A stretch of 64,000 nucleotides of DNA. It comes from Oceanimonas smirnovii ATCC BAA-899. Its GTDB lineage: Bacteria > Pseudomonadota > Gammaproteobacteria > Enterobacterales > Aeromonadaceae. Position numbers and translations under genes: made by a program. How positions within the stretch are numbered: position 1 is the first letter of the stretch; every line of letters begins with the position of its first letter. The stretch is from positions 1 to 64,000 of the forward strand of contig NZ_KB908466.1 in the NCBI RefSeq assembly GCF_000381965.1, in the 5' to 3' direction. Positions 21,204 to 30,251 of the stretch are shown here, in pieces. The notes under the pieces are model-generated. The model did not search any database. It was not told the DNA's origin and was given only the letters and a program-made list of their open reading frames with translations.

Positions 21204-22868
21204 TCAGCACACTAGCAGTTCCCGCGCGTTGGCCAACGTATTGTCGGTAATGCGGTTGCCGCCCAGCAGCCGGGCCAGTTCCTGCAGCCGGTGCTGCTCG
21301 TCCAGCTCCTGCATGCGGGTTTCAGTATGGTCGGCATCGCTGCTCTTGCTCACAAAAAAGTGCTGGTGGCCGTTGCCTGCTACCTGGGGCAGGTGTGTAA
21401 TCACCAGTACCTGGGTAGACTCGCCCAGCTGGCGCAGCAGTTTGCCTACCACGGCGGCGGTGGGGCCGCTGACGCCCACATCCACCTCATCAAAAATCAG
21501 CGTCGGGGTTTCCACTTTCTGTGCGGTAATCACCTGAATTGCCAGGCTGATGCGTGACAGCTCACCGCCGGAGGCCACTTTGGCCAGCGGGCTCAGGGGC
21601 TGGCCCGGGTTGGTGCTCACCAGAAACTCGACCCTGTCGATGCCAAGGGGTGAAAAGCCCGCTGCTGCATCTGCGTGCACCTCTATTTCAAAACGGCCCT
21701 TTTCCATGCTGAGCTGGTGCAGGCTTTGGGTGATTTTCTTGTTCAGGGTAGCGGCGTAGCGCTGGCGGCTTTGGCTCAGGCGCTCGGCAGCCTGAATAAA
21801 ACCGGCTTTGGCTTGCTCCACTTCCTCGTCAAGATGCTCCAGCCGATGGCTGCTTTCATCCATATTGGCCAGCCTGGCTTTCAGCTCCTGATGAAAACCA
21901 TGGAGTTCAGCTGCAGGTACATGATGCTTGCGGGACAGCTCCATCAGTTTGCTCATGCGGCTTTCCACCTCATGCAGGCGCTCCGGATCCAGCTCCAGCC
22001 GATCCAGATAGCGGCTCAGCTCATTGTGACTTTCTTCCAGCTGGATCAAGCCGGCTTCTGCCATTTCCAGCACCGGTGCCAGCTGCGCATCCATAGTCAC
22101 CAGCTCGTTCAGGGTTTTCAGGCCCTGACGTACCAGCTGCAGGGCATTGGTTTCATCGTTGTCGGCCAGCACATCCATCACCAGCTGGCAGTCGGTGACC
22201 AGCTCAGCCCCGTTGGACAGCCGCTTGTGCTCGGCTTCCAGCTCAGGAAATTCGTCTTCGGCCAGGGCCAGCTCGTCGAGCTCGGCCACCTGGTATTCCA
22301 GCAACTGGCGTTCTGCCTGCCATTTTTCCTGCTCTTCCTGCAGTCGTTTGCGTTCATTACTGAGCTGACGCCAGTGCTGATAATTGCGGCTGACGCCATT
22401 GACCAGTTGATGATGTCCGGCGTAGGCGTCGAGCAGGGCTCGCTGATGATCGGGCTTTTGCAGCTCCTGATGAGCATGCTGACCGTGAATATTGATAAGC
22501 AGGGCACCCAGTGCCTTGAGCTGCGACAAGGGCACGGGCGTGCCGTTAATGTAGCCGCGGGAGCGGCCTTCCCGGCTCAGAGTACGGCGCAGAATGCATT
22601 CATCCTGCTCGTCCAGCTCCTGCTCGCTAAGCCAGGCTTTTACCCGGGGAAGTTTGTCGATGCGAAAGCGGGCGCTGATGTCGGCCTTGTCGGCACCGGG
22701 GCGTACCGAGTCGGCGTCGGCCCGCTCTCCCAGGGCAAGGGCCAGGGCATCGATAGCAATGGATTTACCGGCACCGGTTTCACCGGTAATGCTGGTCATG
22801 CCCTGGCGCAAGTCCAGCTCAAGAAAGGAAACAATGGCAAAATTGCTGATGGTGAGCTGAAGCAACAT
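21204..22868 (-). CDS. recN: DNA repair protein RecN
   Basis: SMC-like ATPase that helps join broken DNA ends during double-strand break repair; a strongly SOS-induced gene in E. coli. Walker A GETGAGKS is at residues 29-36, a long coiled coil fills the middle, and the signature VASGGELSRISLAIQ plus Walker B LIFDEVDVGVSG lie near the end. Length is 554 residues (E. coli 553). Start 22868 is preceded by AGGGGA; a longer frame runs back into the LexA boxes and is rejected. Tandem LexA sites at 22896-22931 indicate SOS control. Confidence 0.97.
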   Translation of the reverse strand: MLLQLTISNFAIVSFLELDLRQGMTSITGETGAGKSIAIDALALALGERADADSVRPGADKADISARFRIDKLPRVKAWLSEQELDEQDECILRRTLSREGRSRGYINGTPVPLSQLKALGALLINIHGQHAHQELQKPDHQRALLDAYAGHHQLVNGVSRNYQHWRQLSNERKRLQEEQEKWQAERQLLEYQVAELDELALAEDEFPELEAEHKRLSNGAELVTDCQLVMDVLADNDETNALQLVRQGLKTLNELVTMDAQLAPVLEMAEAGLIQLEESHNELSRYLDRLELDPERLHEVESRMSKLMELSRKHHVPAAELHGFHQELKARLANMDESSHRLEHLDEEVEQAKAGFIQAAERLSQSRQRYAATLNKKITQSLHQLSMEKGRFEIEVHADAAAGFSPLGIDRVEFLVSTNPGQPLSPLAKVASGGELSRISLAIQVITAQKVETPTLIFDEVDVGVSGPTAAVVGKLLRQLGESTQVLVITHLPQVAGNGHQHFFVSKSSDADHTETRMQELDEQHRLQELARLLGGNRITDNTLANARELLVC

Positions 22869-22895
22869 GGAGATTCCCCTGCAACAAAAAGAATG

Positions 22896-22911
22896 CTGTA
22901 TGGGAATACAG
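22896..22911. promoter_or_regulatory. LexA box 1 of recN
   Basis: CTGTATGGGAATACAG has the required CTGT-N8-ACAG spacing. It lies 28 bases upstream of the recN start codon. Confidence 0.85.
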
Positions 22912-22915
22912 TATA

Positions 22916-22931
22916 CTGTAGTTTTATACAG
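22916..22931. promoter_or_regulatory. LexA box 2 of recN
   Basis: CTGTAGTTTTATACAG is a second CTGT-N8-ACAG site with its centre exactly 20 bases from box 1, placing both on one face of the helix. TATACT between the boxes on the minus strand could be the promoter -10. Confidence 0.85.
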
Positions 22932-22938
22932 TGCAAGC

Positions 22939-23823
22939 TCAGAACAGTTTACTGCCCCAGCCCAGTTTGCTGCGCAGCACTTCAAAATAGCTGTGGCCAC
23001 GGGGGTGCAACAGCTTCAGCCGGTGCGGGCTCTTGTTAATGTGAATTTCATCGCCGGGCTGCACTGCCAGTGAGACATGGCCGTCGCAGCTGACCAGCAT
23101 GTGTTCGCTCTTGTTGGCGGGGGAGAGCACCATTTTGATCTGGGCGTCGGCGTCAATAACGATGGGCCGGCAGCTCAGGGTGTGCGGAAACATGGGCACC
23201 AGGGTAATGGCGTTGAGGTTGGGAGTGAGAATAGGGCCGCCCGCAGACAGCGAATAGGCGGTGGAGCCGGTGGGGGTGGCCACTATCATGCCGTCGGCAC
23301 GCTGGCTGTACATAAAGTGGCCGTTAATATAGACCTCAAACTCTATCATGTGAGCAATTTTGCCCGGATGCAGCACGGCTTCGTTCATGGCAGTGTTGCT
23401 GGCCTTGAGCTGACCGTGACGGTGCACCTGCGCTTCCAGCAGAAAGCGATGTTCGGTTTGATAATCACCGGCCAGCAACCGCTCCAGCGGCTGTTCAAAA
23501 CTGTCGGGAGACAAGTCGGTCAGAAAGCCCAGATTGCCCCGGTTAACCCCCACCACCGCAACATCAAAGCGTGACAGCACCCGGGCTGAACCCAGCATAT
23601 TACCGTCGCCGCCCACTACAATGGCCAGATCGGCGCGTTCGCCCAGCTCCACCATTTCCAGCAGTTCAGCGTCATCCAGCCCCAGCTGTTCGCCTACCCG
23701 GCGCTCTATCACTACATTCAGGCCCAGTTGGTCGAGATAACGGTACAGTGCCACCAGCGTTTGGTTGGCCCCTTTATGATCCGGCTTGCCGATAAGAGCA
23801 ATGGTATTGAAATCGGTATCCAT
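22939..23823 (-). CDS. nadK: NAD kinase NadK
   Basis: Phosphorylates NAD to NADP. The 294 residues (E. coli 292) include the NAD-kinase signature [26 protein letters not shown] and the donor-site [19 protein letters not shown] 23823 ([14 protein letters not shown]) is used. The open frame extends much further upstream but only as grpE antisense. Downstream lies recN, whose LexA-controlled promoter starts just after the nadK stop. It is divergent from grpE, the same arrangement as in E. coli. Confidence 0.97.
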   Translation of the reverse strand: MDTDFNTIALIGKPDHKGANQTLVALYRYLDQLGLNVVIERRVGEQLGLDDAELLEMVELGERADLAIVVGGDGNMLGSARVLSRFDVAVVGVNRGNLGFLTDLSPDSFEQPLERLLAGDYQTEHRFLLEAQVHRHGQLKASNTAMNEAVLHPGKIAHMIEFEVYINGHFMYSQRADGMIVATPTGSTAYSLSAGGPILTPNLNAITLVPMFPHTLSCRPIVIDADAQIKMVLSPANKSEHMLVSCDGHVSLAVQPGDEIHINKSPHRLKLLHPRGHSYFEVLRSKLGWGSKLF

Positions 23824-23934
23824 TAATTGCGTTCCCGCTGGCCGTGTTGTTCGGTAAAAGTGAATATTCATCATTCTAATCAGAGTCTTGCCCTTGTACC
23901 AGCGCCGGTCTTGCAAGTCTGTCGGGTTTTCCCC

Positions 23935-23962
23935 CTTGAAAAGCATACTGACACCCCCATAT
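23935..23962 (+). promoter_or_regulatory. Sigma-32 heat-shock promoter of grpE
   Basis: CTTGAAA, a 13-base spacer and CCCCATAT match the RpoH consensus without mismatch. It lies 36 bases upstream of the grpE start. Confidence 0.88.
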
Positions 23963-23997
23963 AGGCTGCAGGCTAATTGATACTCACGGGAGACGAG

Positions 23998-24600
23998 ATG
24001 AGCAGCAAGCAGAATCAGGTAGACCAGGAGCAGGAGCTTCAGACCGAACAGGAGCAGCACGCCGCCGCTGAGGCAGAGCTGCAGGAAGGTACTCAGGCCG
24101 ATGCCGCCCTGGTAGCCGAGCTTGAGAAAAAGCTGGCCGAGGCAGAAGCCGCCGCCAAAACCGAAAAGGACACCGCCCTTCGTGCCGTGGCGGAAATGGA
24201 AAATATTCGTCGCCGTGCCGCTCAGGACGTCGAAAAAGCCCAGAAGTTTGCACTGGAAAAGTTTGTGAACGAGCTGCTGCCGGTGATCGACAGCCTGGAG
24301 CGGGCTATTGAGCACACCAGCGATGAAACTGATGCTTTTAAAGCGGTACACGAAGGGGTGGAGCTGACCCTGAAGTCGTTGATAAGTGCAGTAGAAAAAT
24401 TTGGTGTCGCGCAAATCGATCCTCAGGGCCAGCCTTTTGATCCCAACAAGCATCAGGCCATGAGCATGGTGGAAAGTGACGAAGTGGCCCCCAATGCGGT
24501 GCTGGCCGTCATGATGAAAGGCTATGAGCTGAACGGTCGTGTGCTGCGCCCCGCCATGGTGATGGTGGCCAAGGGCCCGGCTATCGACACTCAGGCCTGA
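23998..24600 (+). CDS. grpE: Nucleotide exchange factor GrpE
   Basis: Releases ADP from DnaK. The 200-residue protein has a long N-terminal coiled coil (about 15-90, Glu/Ala/Lys-rich), the [15 protein letters not shown] stretch, and the C-terminal beta domain with [19 protein letters not shown] and [17 protein letters not shown] 23998 follows GGGAGACGAG; an ATA-type upstream start is not credible. It has a perfect sigma-32 promoter and is followed by dnaK, which has its own. Confidence 0.97.
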   Translation: MSSKQNQVDQEQELQTEQEQHAAAEAELQEGTQADAALVAELEKKLAEAEAAAKTEKDTALRAVAEMENIRRRAAQDVEKAQKFALEKFVNELLPVIDSLERAIEHTSDETDAFKAVHEGVELTLKSLISAVEKFGVAQIDPQGQPFDPNKHQAMSMVESDEVAPNAVLAVMMKGYELNGRVLRPAMVMVAKGPAIDTQA

Positions 24601-24634
24601 GCCGGTCTTCTGAACAAAAAAATGTGACTGTCGT

Positions 24635-24663
24635 CTTGAAAGCCGCGACCGGCAGCCACATAT
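24635..24663 (+). promoter_or_regulatory. Sigma-32 promoter of dnaK
   Basis: CTTGAAA, a 14-base spacer and CCACATAT (one mismatch from CCCCATnT). It would give dnaK a leader of about 55 bases. Confidence 0.78.
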
Positions 24664-24726
24664 AGACGTTAACGCGAAATACCTAAAACGTTTGTTACCG
24701 AATTTGTAATATCAAGAGAGGATTCT

Positions 24727-26649
24727 ATGGGTAAAATCATCGGCATCGATCTGGGTACCACCAACTCCTGCGTTGCGATCCTGGATGGGGATACTCCACG
24801 GGTCATTGAAAACGCCGAGGGTGCCCGCACCACTCCCTCCATCATTGCTTATACCGATGATGGCGAAACCCTGGTAGGTCAGCCGGCCAAGCGCCAGGCG
24901 GTGACCAACCCCAAAAACACTCTGTTTGCCATCAAGCGTCTGATTGGCCGTCGTTTTGAAGATGAAGAAGTGCAGCGTGACATCAAGATCATGCCCTTTA
25001 ACATCGTGAACGCCGACAACGGTGACGCCTGGGTAGAAGCCAAAGACAAGAAAATGGCACCGCCTCAGGTGTCTGCCGAAGTGCTGAAAAAAATGAAGAA
25101 AACCGCCGAAGACTACCTCGGCGAGCCGGTGACCGAAGCCGTTATTACCGTGCCGGCTTACTTCAACGATGCCCAGCGTCAGGCCACCAAAGACGCCGGC
25201 CGCATTGCCGGTCTGGATGTAAAGCGCATCATTAACGAGCCGACCGCTGCTGCTTTTGCTTACGGTGTGAACAAGTCCAAGGGCGACCGCAAAGTCGCGG
25301 TGTACGACCTGGGCGGTGGTACCTTTGATATCTCCATCATCGAAATCGATGACATGGACGGTGAAAAGACCTTTGAAGTACTGGCTACCAACGGTGACAC
25401 ACACCTGGGTGGTGAAGACTTTGATAACCGTCTGATCAACTACCTGGTGGACGAGTTCAAACGTGAGCAGGGCTTTGATCTGCGTAACGACATGCTGGCG
25501 CTGCAGCGGCTGAAAGAAGCCGCCGAAAAAGCCAAGTGCGAGCTGTCTTCCGCGCAGCAGACTGAAGTAAACCTGCCTTACATCACGGCAGACGCTTCCG
25601 GTCCCAAGCACCTGAACATCAAGGTGACCCGTGCCAAGCTGGAGTCGCTGGTAGAAGACATGGTCAAGAAGTCTCTGGATCCGGTGCGTACCGCGCTGCA
25701 GGATGCGGGTCTGTCTGTGTCCGACATTGATGACGTGATCCTGGTGGGCGGTCAGACTCGTATGCCGTTGGTGCAAAAGGCCGTGAGCGACTTCTTCGGC
25801 AAAGAGCCGCGTAAAGACGTGAACCCCGATGAAGCCGTGGCTGTGGGTGCTGCCATTCAGGGTGCCGTATTGTCCGGTGACAAGAAAGACGTGCTGCTGC
25901 TCGACGTAACTCCGCTGTCTCTGGGTATCGAGACCATGGGCGGTGTGATGACGGCACTGATTGAGAAGAACACCACGATTCCGACCAAAAAGTCTCAGGT
26001 GTTCTCTACCGCTGACGACAACCAGTCTGCCGTGACCATTCACGTCATTCAGGGTGAGCGCAAGCGGGCTGCCGATAACAAATCGCTGGGTCAGTTTAAT
26101 CTGGAAGGCATTCGTCCGGCGCCCCGTGGTCTGCCGCAAATCGAGGTCACCTTTGACATTGACGCCGACGGTATTCTGCACGTGTCCGCCAAAGACAAGG
26201 ACACCGGCAAGGAGCAGAAGATCACCATTCAGGCCTCTTCCGGTCTGAGCGAGGAAGAGATCGAAGCCATGGTGCGTGCCGCCGAAGCCAACGCCGCCGA
26301 CGACAAGAAGTTCGAGGAGCTGGTGACAGCACGCAACCAGGCTGACGGTCTGGCTCATGCTACCCGCAAGCAGCTGGAAGAAGCCGGTGATGCTCTGGCC
26401 GCCGACGACAAGAGCGCTATTGAGTCTGCTCTGAGCGACCTGGAAACCGCCGTTCGTGGTGAAGACAAGGCCGAGATTGAAGCCAAGCAACAGGCGCTGC
26501 TGGAAGCCTCCCAGAAGCTGATGGAGGCCGCTCAGGCCCAGGCGCAGTCTCAGGCTCAGGATGCGGGCACTCAGGATGCCGGTAACAAGAAAGCCGATGA
26601 TGATGTTGTGGATGCCGAGTTCGAAGAAGTCAAAGACGACAAAAAATAA
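24727..26649 (+). CDS. dnaK: Chaperone DnaK (Hsp70)
   Basis: ATP-driven folding chaperone working with DnaJ and GrpE. The N-terminal ATPase domain has [25 protein letters not shown] and [11 protein letters not shown]. The linker [15 protein letters not shown] leads to the substrate domain and an Ala/Gln-rich tail ending with the EEVKDDKK motif. Length is 640 residues (E. coli 638). GAGAGGA precedes the ATG. It is flanked by grpE and dnaJ under heat-shock promoters. Confidence 0.99.
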   Translation: MGKIIGIDLGTTNSCVAILDGDTPRVIENAEGARTTPSIIAYTDDGETLVGQPAKRQAVTNPKNTLFAIKRLIGRRFEDEEVQRDIKIMPFNIVNADNGDAWVEAKDKKMAPPQVSAEVLKKMKKTAEDYLGEPVTEAVITVPAYFNDAQRQATKDAGRIAGLDVKRIINEPTAAAFAYGVNKSKGDRKVAVYDLGGGTFDISIIEIDDMDGEKTFEVLATNGDTHLGGEDFDNRLINYLVDEFKREQGFDLRNDMLALQRLKEAAEKAKCELSSAQQTEVNLPYITADASGPKHLNIKVTRAKLESLVEDMVKKSLDPVRTALQDAGLSVSDIDDVILVGGQTRMPLVQKAVSDFFGKEPRKDVNPDEAVAVGAAIQGAVLSGDKKDVLLLDVTPLSLGIETMGGVMTALIEKNTTIPTKKSQVFSTADDNQSAVTIHVIQGERKRAADNKSLGQFNLEGIRPAPRGLPQIEVTFDIDADGILHVSAKDKDTGKEQKITIQASSGLSEEEIEAMVRAAEANAADDKKFEELVTARNQADGLAHATRKQLEEAGDALAADDKSAIESALSDLETAVRGEDKAEIEAKQQALLEASQKLMEAAQAQAQSQAQDAGTQDAGNKKADDDVVDAEFEEVKDDKK

Positions 26650-26678
26650 GGCAACCCCGGCGCACAGACGCTGACAGT

Positions 26679-26704
26679 GCGGGCGTTGGGATACCAACGC
26701 CCGC
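26679..26704 (+). terminator. Strong hairpin between dnaK and dnaJ
   Basis: A perfect 11-bp stem, GCGGGCGTTGG with CCAACGCCCGC around GATA, followed by CTTTGTGTT. The weak T tract suggests partial termination or mRNA 3'-end protection that lowers dnaJ relative to dnaK. Confidence 0.6.
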
Positions 26705-26737
26705 CTTTGTGTTAATCAGCAGGTAAACACGCAAGCT

Positions 26738-27871
26738 ATGTCGAAACGAGATTATTATGAAGTGCTCGGGGTTTCCAAGGGAGCCGACGAGCGCGAAATC
26801 AAGAAAGCCTACAAGCGAATGGCGATGAAATATCATCCTGATCGCAACAAGGATGATGCCGACGCGGCCGATAAATTCAAGGAAGCCACGGAAGCCTATG
26901 AAGTGCTGACTGACGCCCAGAAGCGGGCCGCCTACGACCAGTTTGGCCACGATGCGGTTAATGGTCAGCACGGTGGTCAGGGTGGCTTTGGTGGCGGTGC
27001 CGATTTCAGTGATATTTTCGGTGACGTATTCGGCGACATCTTTGGCGGTGGCCGTGGCCGGCAGCAGCGCGCTGCCCGCGGGTCGGATCTGCGCTACAAC
27101 ATGGAGCTGACCCTGGAAGAGGCGGTCAGGGGCGTGACCAAAGAGATCAAGGTACCCACACTGGTGGGCTGTGATGTCTGTGACGGCAGCGGTGCCAAGC
27201 CCGGTACTCAGGCCAAAACCTGTCCCACCTGTCATGGTCACGGCCAGGTACAGATGCGCCAGGGTTTCTTCACCGTACAGCAGCCTTGCCCCCATTGTCG
27301 TGGCAAGGGCAAGGTGGTCAGTGACCCCTGCACCAAGTGTCATGGTGAAGGCCGCTATCAGAAAACCAAGACCCTGTCGGTGAAAATTCCGGCCGGTGTC
27401 GACACCGGTGATCGCATTCGTCTGTCCGGTGAAGGCGAAGCGGGTGAGTCTGGCGCCCCGGCAGGTGATCTGTATGTGCAGATGCACGTGCGCGATCACG
27501 ATATCTTTGTGCGGGACGGCAACAACCTGTTCTGCGAGGTACCCATCAGCTATAGCGCGGCTGCGCTGGGGGGCGAGGTGGAAGTGCCGACCCTGGATGG
27601 CCGGGTTAAACTGAAGATTCCGGCTGAAACCCAGACCGGACGCATGTTCCGGCTCAAGGGCAAGGGCGTACGCTCAGCGCGTAACGGTCAGCTTGGCGAT
27701 CTGGTGTGCAAGGTCTATATCGAAACGCCGGTAAACCTGACCGACGAGCAGAAAGAGCTGCTGCGTCAGCTGGAAGAATCCTGTGGTGGCTCTGCCGCCA
27801 AAAAGCACAGACCCAAGTCTGAAGGCTTTTTTGACGGGGTAAAGCGTTTCTTTGACGATTTGACCCGTTAA
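26738..27871 (+). CDS. dnaJ: Chaperone DnaJ (Hsp40)
   Basis: Delivers substrates to DnaK and stimulates its ATPase. The J domain at residues 1-70 contains the HPD motif (YHPDRNKDD). It is followed by a Gly/Phe-rich stretch, then four CxxCxGxG zinc repeats ([32 protein letters not shown]), and C-terminal substrate domains. Length is 377 residues (E. coli 376). It lies downstream of dnaK, separated by an 11-bp hairpin. Confidence 0.98.
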   Translation: MSKRDYYEVLGVSKGADEREIKKAYKRMAMKYHPDRNKDDADAADKFKEATEAYEVLTDAQKRAAYDQFGHDAVNGQHGGQGGFGGGADFSDIFGDVFGDIFGGGRGRQQRAARGSDLRYNMELTLEEAVRGVTKEIKVPTLVGCDVCDGSGAKPGTQAKTCPTCHGHGQVQMRQGFFTVQQPCPHCRGKGKVVSDPCTKCHGEGRYQKTKTLSVKIPAGVDTGDRIRLSGEGEAGESGAPAGDLYVQMHVRDHDIFVRDGNNLFCEVPISYSAAALGGEVEVPTLDGRVKLKIPAETQTGRMFRLKGKGVRSARNGQLGDLVCKVYIETPVNLTDEQKELLRQLEESCGGSAAKKHRPKSEGFFDGVKRFFDDLTR

Positions 27872-27933
27872 GCCTGCTGTATTAGGGTGGATAACTGACC
27901 ACCGGCTTGCAGCCGCCAAACAATAAGCGATCT

Positions 27934-27964
27934 GAGCCCTGTTCCGGCAGGGCTCTTGTTATTT
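27934..27964 (+). terminator. Terminator after dnaJ
   Basis: GAGCCCTG and CAGGGCTC pair around TTCCGG, followed by TTGTTATTT. Confidence 0.75.
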
Positions 27965-27994
27965 CAGTAGTTCGAAAGGAACCGGGTTTCCATT

Positions 27995-28471
27995 ATGACA
28001 CAAACACCGATGACCATTCGTGGTGCGCAAAAACTGCGTGAAGAGCTGGATCACCTCAAGTCCGTGCGTCGCCCGCAAATTATTGAAGCGATTGCCGAGG
28101 CCAGAGAGCATGGCGATCTGAAAGAGAATGCTGAATATCACGCCGCCCGTGAGCAGCAGGGATTTTGTGAAGGTCGCATTCAGGAAATTGAAGCCAAGCT
28201 GTCCAATGCCCAGATTATTGATGTAACCCGCATGCCCAAAAACGGCAAGGTCATCTTTGGTTCTACCGTGACGCTGTTCCGGGTGAATGACGAGCAGGAA
28301 ATTACCTATCGCATCGTGGGAGACGACGAATCTGATATCAAAGCCAATCTGATTTCCGTCAATTCACCAATTGCCCGTGGTTTGATCGGCAAGGAAGAAG
28401 ACGATGTGGCAGTGATCAAGACCCCTGCTGGTGAAGTGGAATACGAGATTATCAAGATCGAGTATCTGTAA
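27995..28471 (+). CDS. greA: Transcription elongation factor GreA
   Basis: Rescues backtracked RNA polymerase by stimulating cleavage of the RNA 3' end. The N-terminal coiled coil (residues 10-75) carries the acidic tip region [19 protein letters not shown]. The C-terminal FKBP-like domain ends with [21 protein letters not shown]. Length is 158 residues, the same as E. coli. The sequence [18 protein letters not shown] shows a few extra N-terminal residues, so the second ATG (MTIRG, 28010) is a possible start. Confidence 0.96.
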   Translation: MTQTPMTIRGAQKLREELDHLKSVRRPQIIEAIAEAREHGDLKENAEYHAAREQQGFCEGRIQEIEAKLSNAQIIDVTRMPKNGKVIFGSTVTLFRVNDEQEITYRIVGDDESDIKANLISVNSPIARGLIGKEEDDVAVIKTPAGEVEYEIIKIEYL

Positions 28472-28475
28472 GTAA

Positions 28476-29081
28476 TTACGAAGCAGCCTCGTCAGGCTGC
28501 TTCGTTGTTTTGTTCAGCTCTCTGATAAACCCTCTGAAGACGAACTCCGACAATACCAGTCGCTCTGCCACTGCCAGTTCAAACGTCACACTGGTCAGCC
28601 AGAACTGATTCCCTCTGTGCTGGCGCACCAGCGTCATACTCAGTGGAATGGTCAGCTCCGTGTTCAGCTTCATCAGTACGTTGCGTGTTGCTCGATGAGC
28701 AAATAAACAGCGGCGTGACAAAAGCCTCATGCCATTGACCGATAAGTCCTGAATATCGGCCGCCACTCTTTTACCGTTCCGATAGACCAGGCTCAGGCCT
28801 TCCGGCGCAGGAAGCCGCCAGGCGCGGGGATGAAGACCGTCAGAGGTGATAAGCGGTGCTGTCAGTTGCGCTTCGTTTAACTGGGCGGGCAGCTGCACCG
28901 GAAAGTGCAGCACCTGATTATTCAGTTCCATGCGCAGCTCCAGTGCCGAGGCTTTTTCCAGCAGAGCACGCAGGCTGGCATCCATCGCTATCATTAAAGG
29001 TACATCTGTACGATCAGCCGAGTCGCGGAACAGCCCTGCCAGCATGGCAAGCTCGTCGTCATCGAGATATTTGTCAGACAT
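28476..29081 (-). CDS. PilZ-like cyclic-di-GMP receptor candidate
   Basis: A 201-residue soluble protein. The C-terminal half resembles a PilZ domain: PRAWRLPAP stands where PilZ proteins have RRxxxR, and DLSVNGMRLL at residues 112-121 fits the (D/N)xSxxG motif. The first arginine of the usual pair is replaced by proline, so ligand binding is uncertain. The N-terminal 80 residues have no family I recognise. Its stop lies within the greA terminator hairpin, 4 bases after greA. Two cyclic-di-GMP enzymes lie elsewhere in the window, but nothing links them to this gene. Confidence 0.65.
   Translation of the reverse strand: MSDKYLDDDELAMLAGLFRDSADRTDVPLMIAMDASLRALLEKASALELRMELNNQVLHFPVQLPAQLNEAQLTAPLITSDGLHPRAWRLPAPEGLSLVYRNGKRVAADIQDLSVNGMRLLSRRCLFAHRATRNVLMKLNTELTIPLSMTLVRQHRGNQFWLTSVTFELAVAERLVLSEFVFRGFIRELNKTTKQPDEAAS
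28478..28510. terminator. Terminator of greA overlapping the 3' end of the PilZ-like gene
   Basis: ACGAAGCAGCC and GGCTGCTTCGT form an 11-bp stem around TCGTCA, followed by TGTTTTG on the + strand. The left arm is also the last codons of the minus-strand gene. Confidence 0.75.
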
Positions 29082-29195
29082 GATAATGGCACCTGAAATA
29101 CACTGTTAAAGCGTAGGTGCAATGGCGCGAAGAAAGAAAGGTAAAAACAGCAGTAACAGCAGGCGAAGCCTGACAAGGCCTCGCCATGGAGCAGG

Positions 29196-29492
29196 TTAGC
29201 CCCGGGGCAAAATAATTTTACGCTGCTCACTCTGACGATAGATGGTCAGCATATGGCCAATGCTCTGTACCTTGATGGCACCGGTTTCGCGTACAATGGC
29301 GTCCATGATCAGCTGTTTGACTTCCCTGTCTTCGGCGGCAACCTTTACCTTGATCAGTTCGTGATGGTTCAGGGCCAGGTCAATCTCGGCCAGAACACCT
29401 TCGGTCAGGCCATGCTGGCCAAGCAACACCACCGGCTTCAGGCTGTGAGCCAGTCCTTTCAGGTATTGTTTTTGCTTATTGTTCAGGGTCAT
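29196..29492 (-). CDS. yhbY: Ribosome assembly RNA-binding protein YhbY
   Basis: Small CRM-domain protein associated with pre-50S subunits. It begins MTLNNKQKQYLKGLAHSL and contains the GQHGLTEGVLAEID loop, which is the CRM GxxG-type RNA-binding feature. Length is 98 residues (E. coli 97). The ribosome-binding site is weak. It is divergent from rlmE, as in enterics. Confidence 0.95.
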   Translation of the reverse strand: MTLNNKQKQYLKGLAHSLKPVVLLGQHGLTEGVLAEIDLALNHHELIKVKVAAEDREVKQLIMDAIVRETGAIKVQSIGHMLTIYRQSEQRKIILPRG

Positions 29493-29515
29493 TGCAAAAT
29501 GCTTCAGTTAATCAG

Positions 29516-29544
29516 GTTGAAAGGGGGCTATTGTACCCCCATCT
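29516..29544 (+). promoter_or_regulatory. Sigma-32 promoter of rlmE-ftsH
   Basis: GTTGAAA, a 14-base spacer and a perfect CCCCATCT. It is placed 33 bases before rlmE; the same operon is under RpoH control in E. coli. Confidence 0.82.
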
Positions 29545-29577
29545 AGACACTAATGGTAATAGCAGAGCGACAAATTA

Positions 29578-30207
29578 ATGGGCAAAAAGAAACGTTCGGC
29601 CAGCTCAACCCGCTGGCTGAAAGAGCACTTTGACGATAAATATGTACAACAGGCACAAAAGAAGGGCCTGCGCTCGCGTGCCGTATTCAAGCTGGAAGAG
29701 TTACAGGGGCGGGACAAACTGCTGCGTGCTGGCATGACGGTGGTGGATCTGGGGGCTGCTCCGGGCGGCTGGAGCCAGTATGCCACCGAACAGGTCGGTC
29801 AGAGCGGCAAAGTTATTGCCTGCGATATTCTGCCCATGGATCCCATTGCCGGTGTTGACTTTCTGCAGGGTGATTTTCGTGAAGAAGCGGTTCTCAATGC
29901 CTTGCTTGAACGGGTAGGGGACGATAAGGTCGACGTATTGCTGTCGGACATGGCACCGAACATGAGCGGCACGCCGGAAGTAGACCAGCCAAGAGCCATG
30001 TATCTGGTGGAGCTGGCACTGGATATGTGCCGTGAGGTGCTGGCGTCCAGAGGCAGCTTTGTGGTGAAAGTATTCCAGGGGGCCGGATTTGATGAATTTC
30101 TCAGCGAGGTACGCCGGTCTTTTGCTACGGTCAAGGTAAGAAAACCCGACTCTTCGCGGCCCAGATCCCGAGAAGTCTACATTGTGGCTACAGGTTTTAA
30201 ACTGTAG
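29578..30207 (+). CDS. rlmE: 23S rRNA 2'-O-methyltransferase RlmE (FtsJ/RrmJ)
   Basis: Heat-shock enzyme that methylates U2552 of 23S rRNA in late 50S assembly. The S-adenosylmethionine motif [15 protein letters not shown], the catalytic aspartate region [12 protein letters not shown] and the lysine in SFVVKVFQG are present. Length is 209 residues, as in E. coli. It is the first gene of a heat-shock operon with ftsH 44 bases downstream. Confidence 0.97.
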   Translation: MGKKKRSASSTRWLKEHFDDKYVQQAQKKGLRSRAVFKLEELQGRDKLLRAGMTVVDLGAAPGGWSQYATEQVGQSGKVIACDILPMDPIAGVDFLQGDFREEAVLNALLERVGDDKVDVLLSDMAPNMSGTPEVDQPRAMYLVELALDMCREVLASRGSFVVKVFQGAGFDEFLSEVRRSFATVKVRKPDSSRPRSREVYIVATGFKL

Positions 30208-30251
30208 TACCCTGTTTCTGTCATAAACTGTCAGCCGGTGAGGTTAGTAAT

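Noticed and set aside
23977-23997. Longer N-terminus for grpE
   Set aside because: The extension has no ribosome site while ATG 23998 has GGGAG at good distance.
24712-26697. 661-codon frame antisense to dnaK
   Set aside because: dnaK is unambiguous; long antisense frames over dnaK are a known codon-usage artefact.
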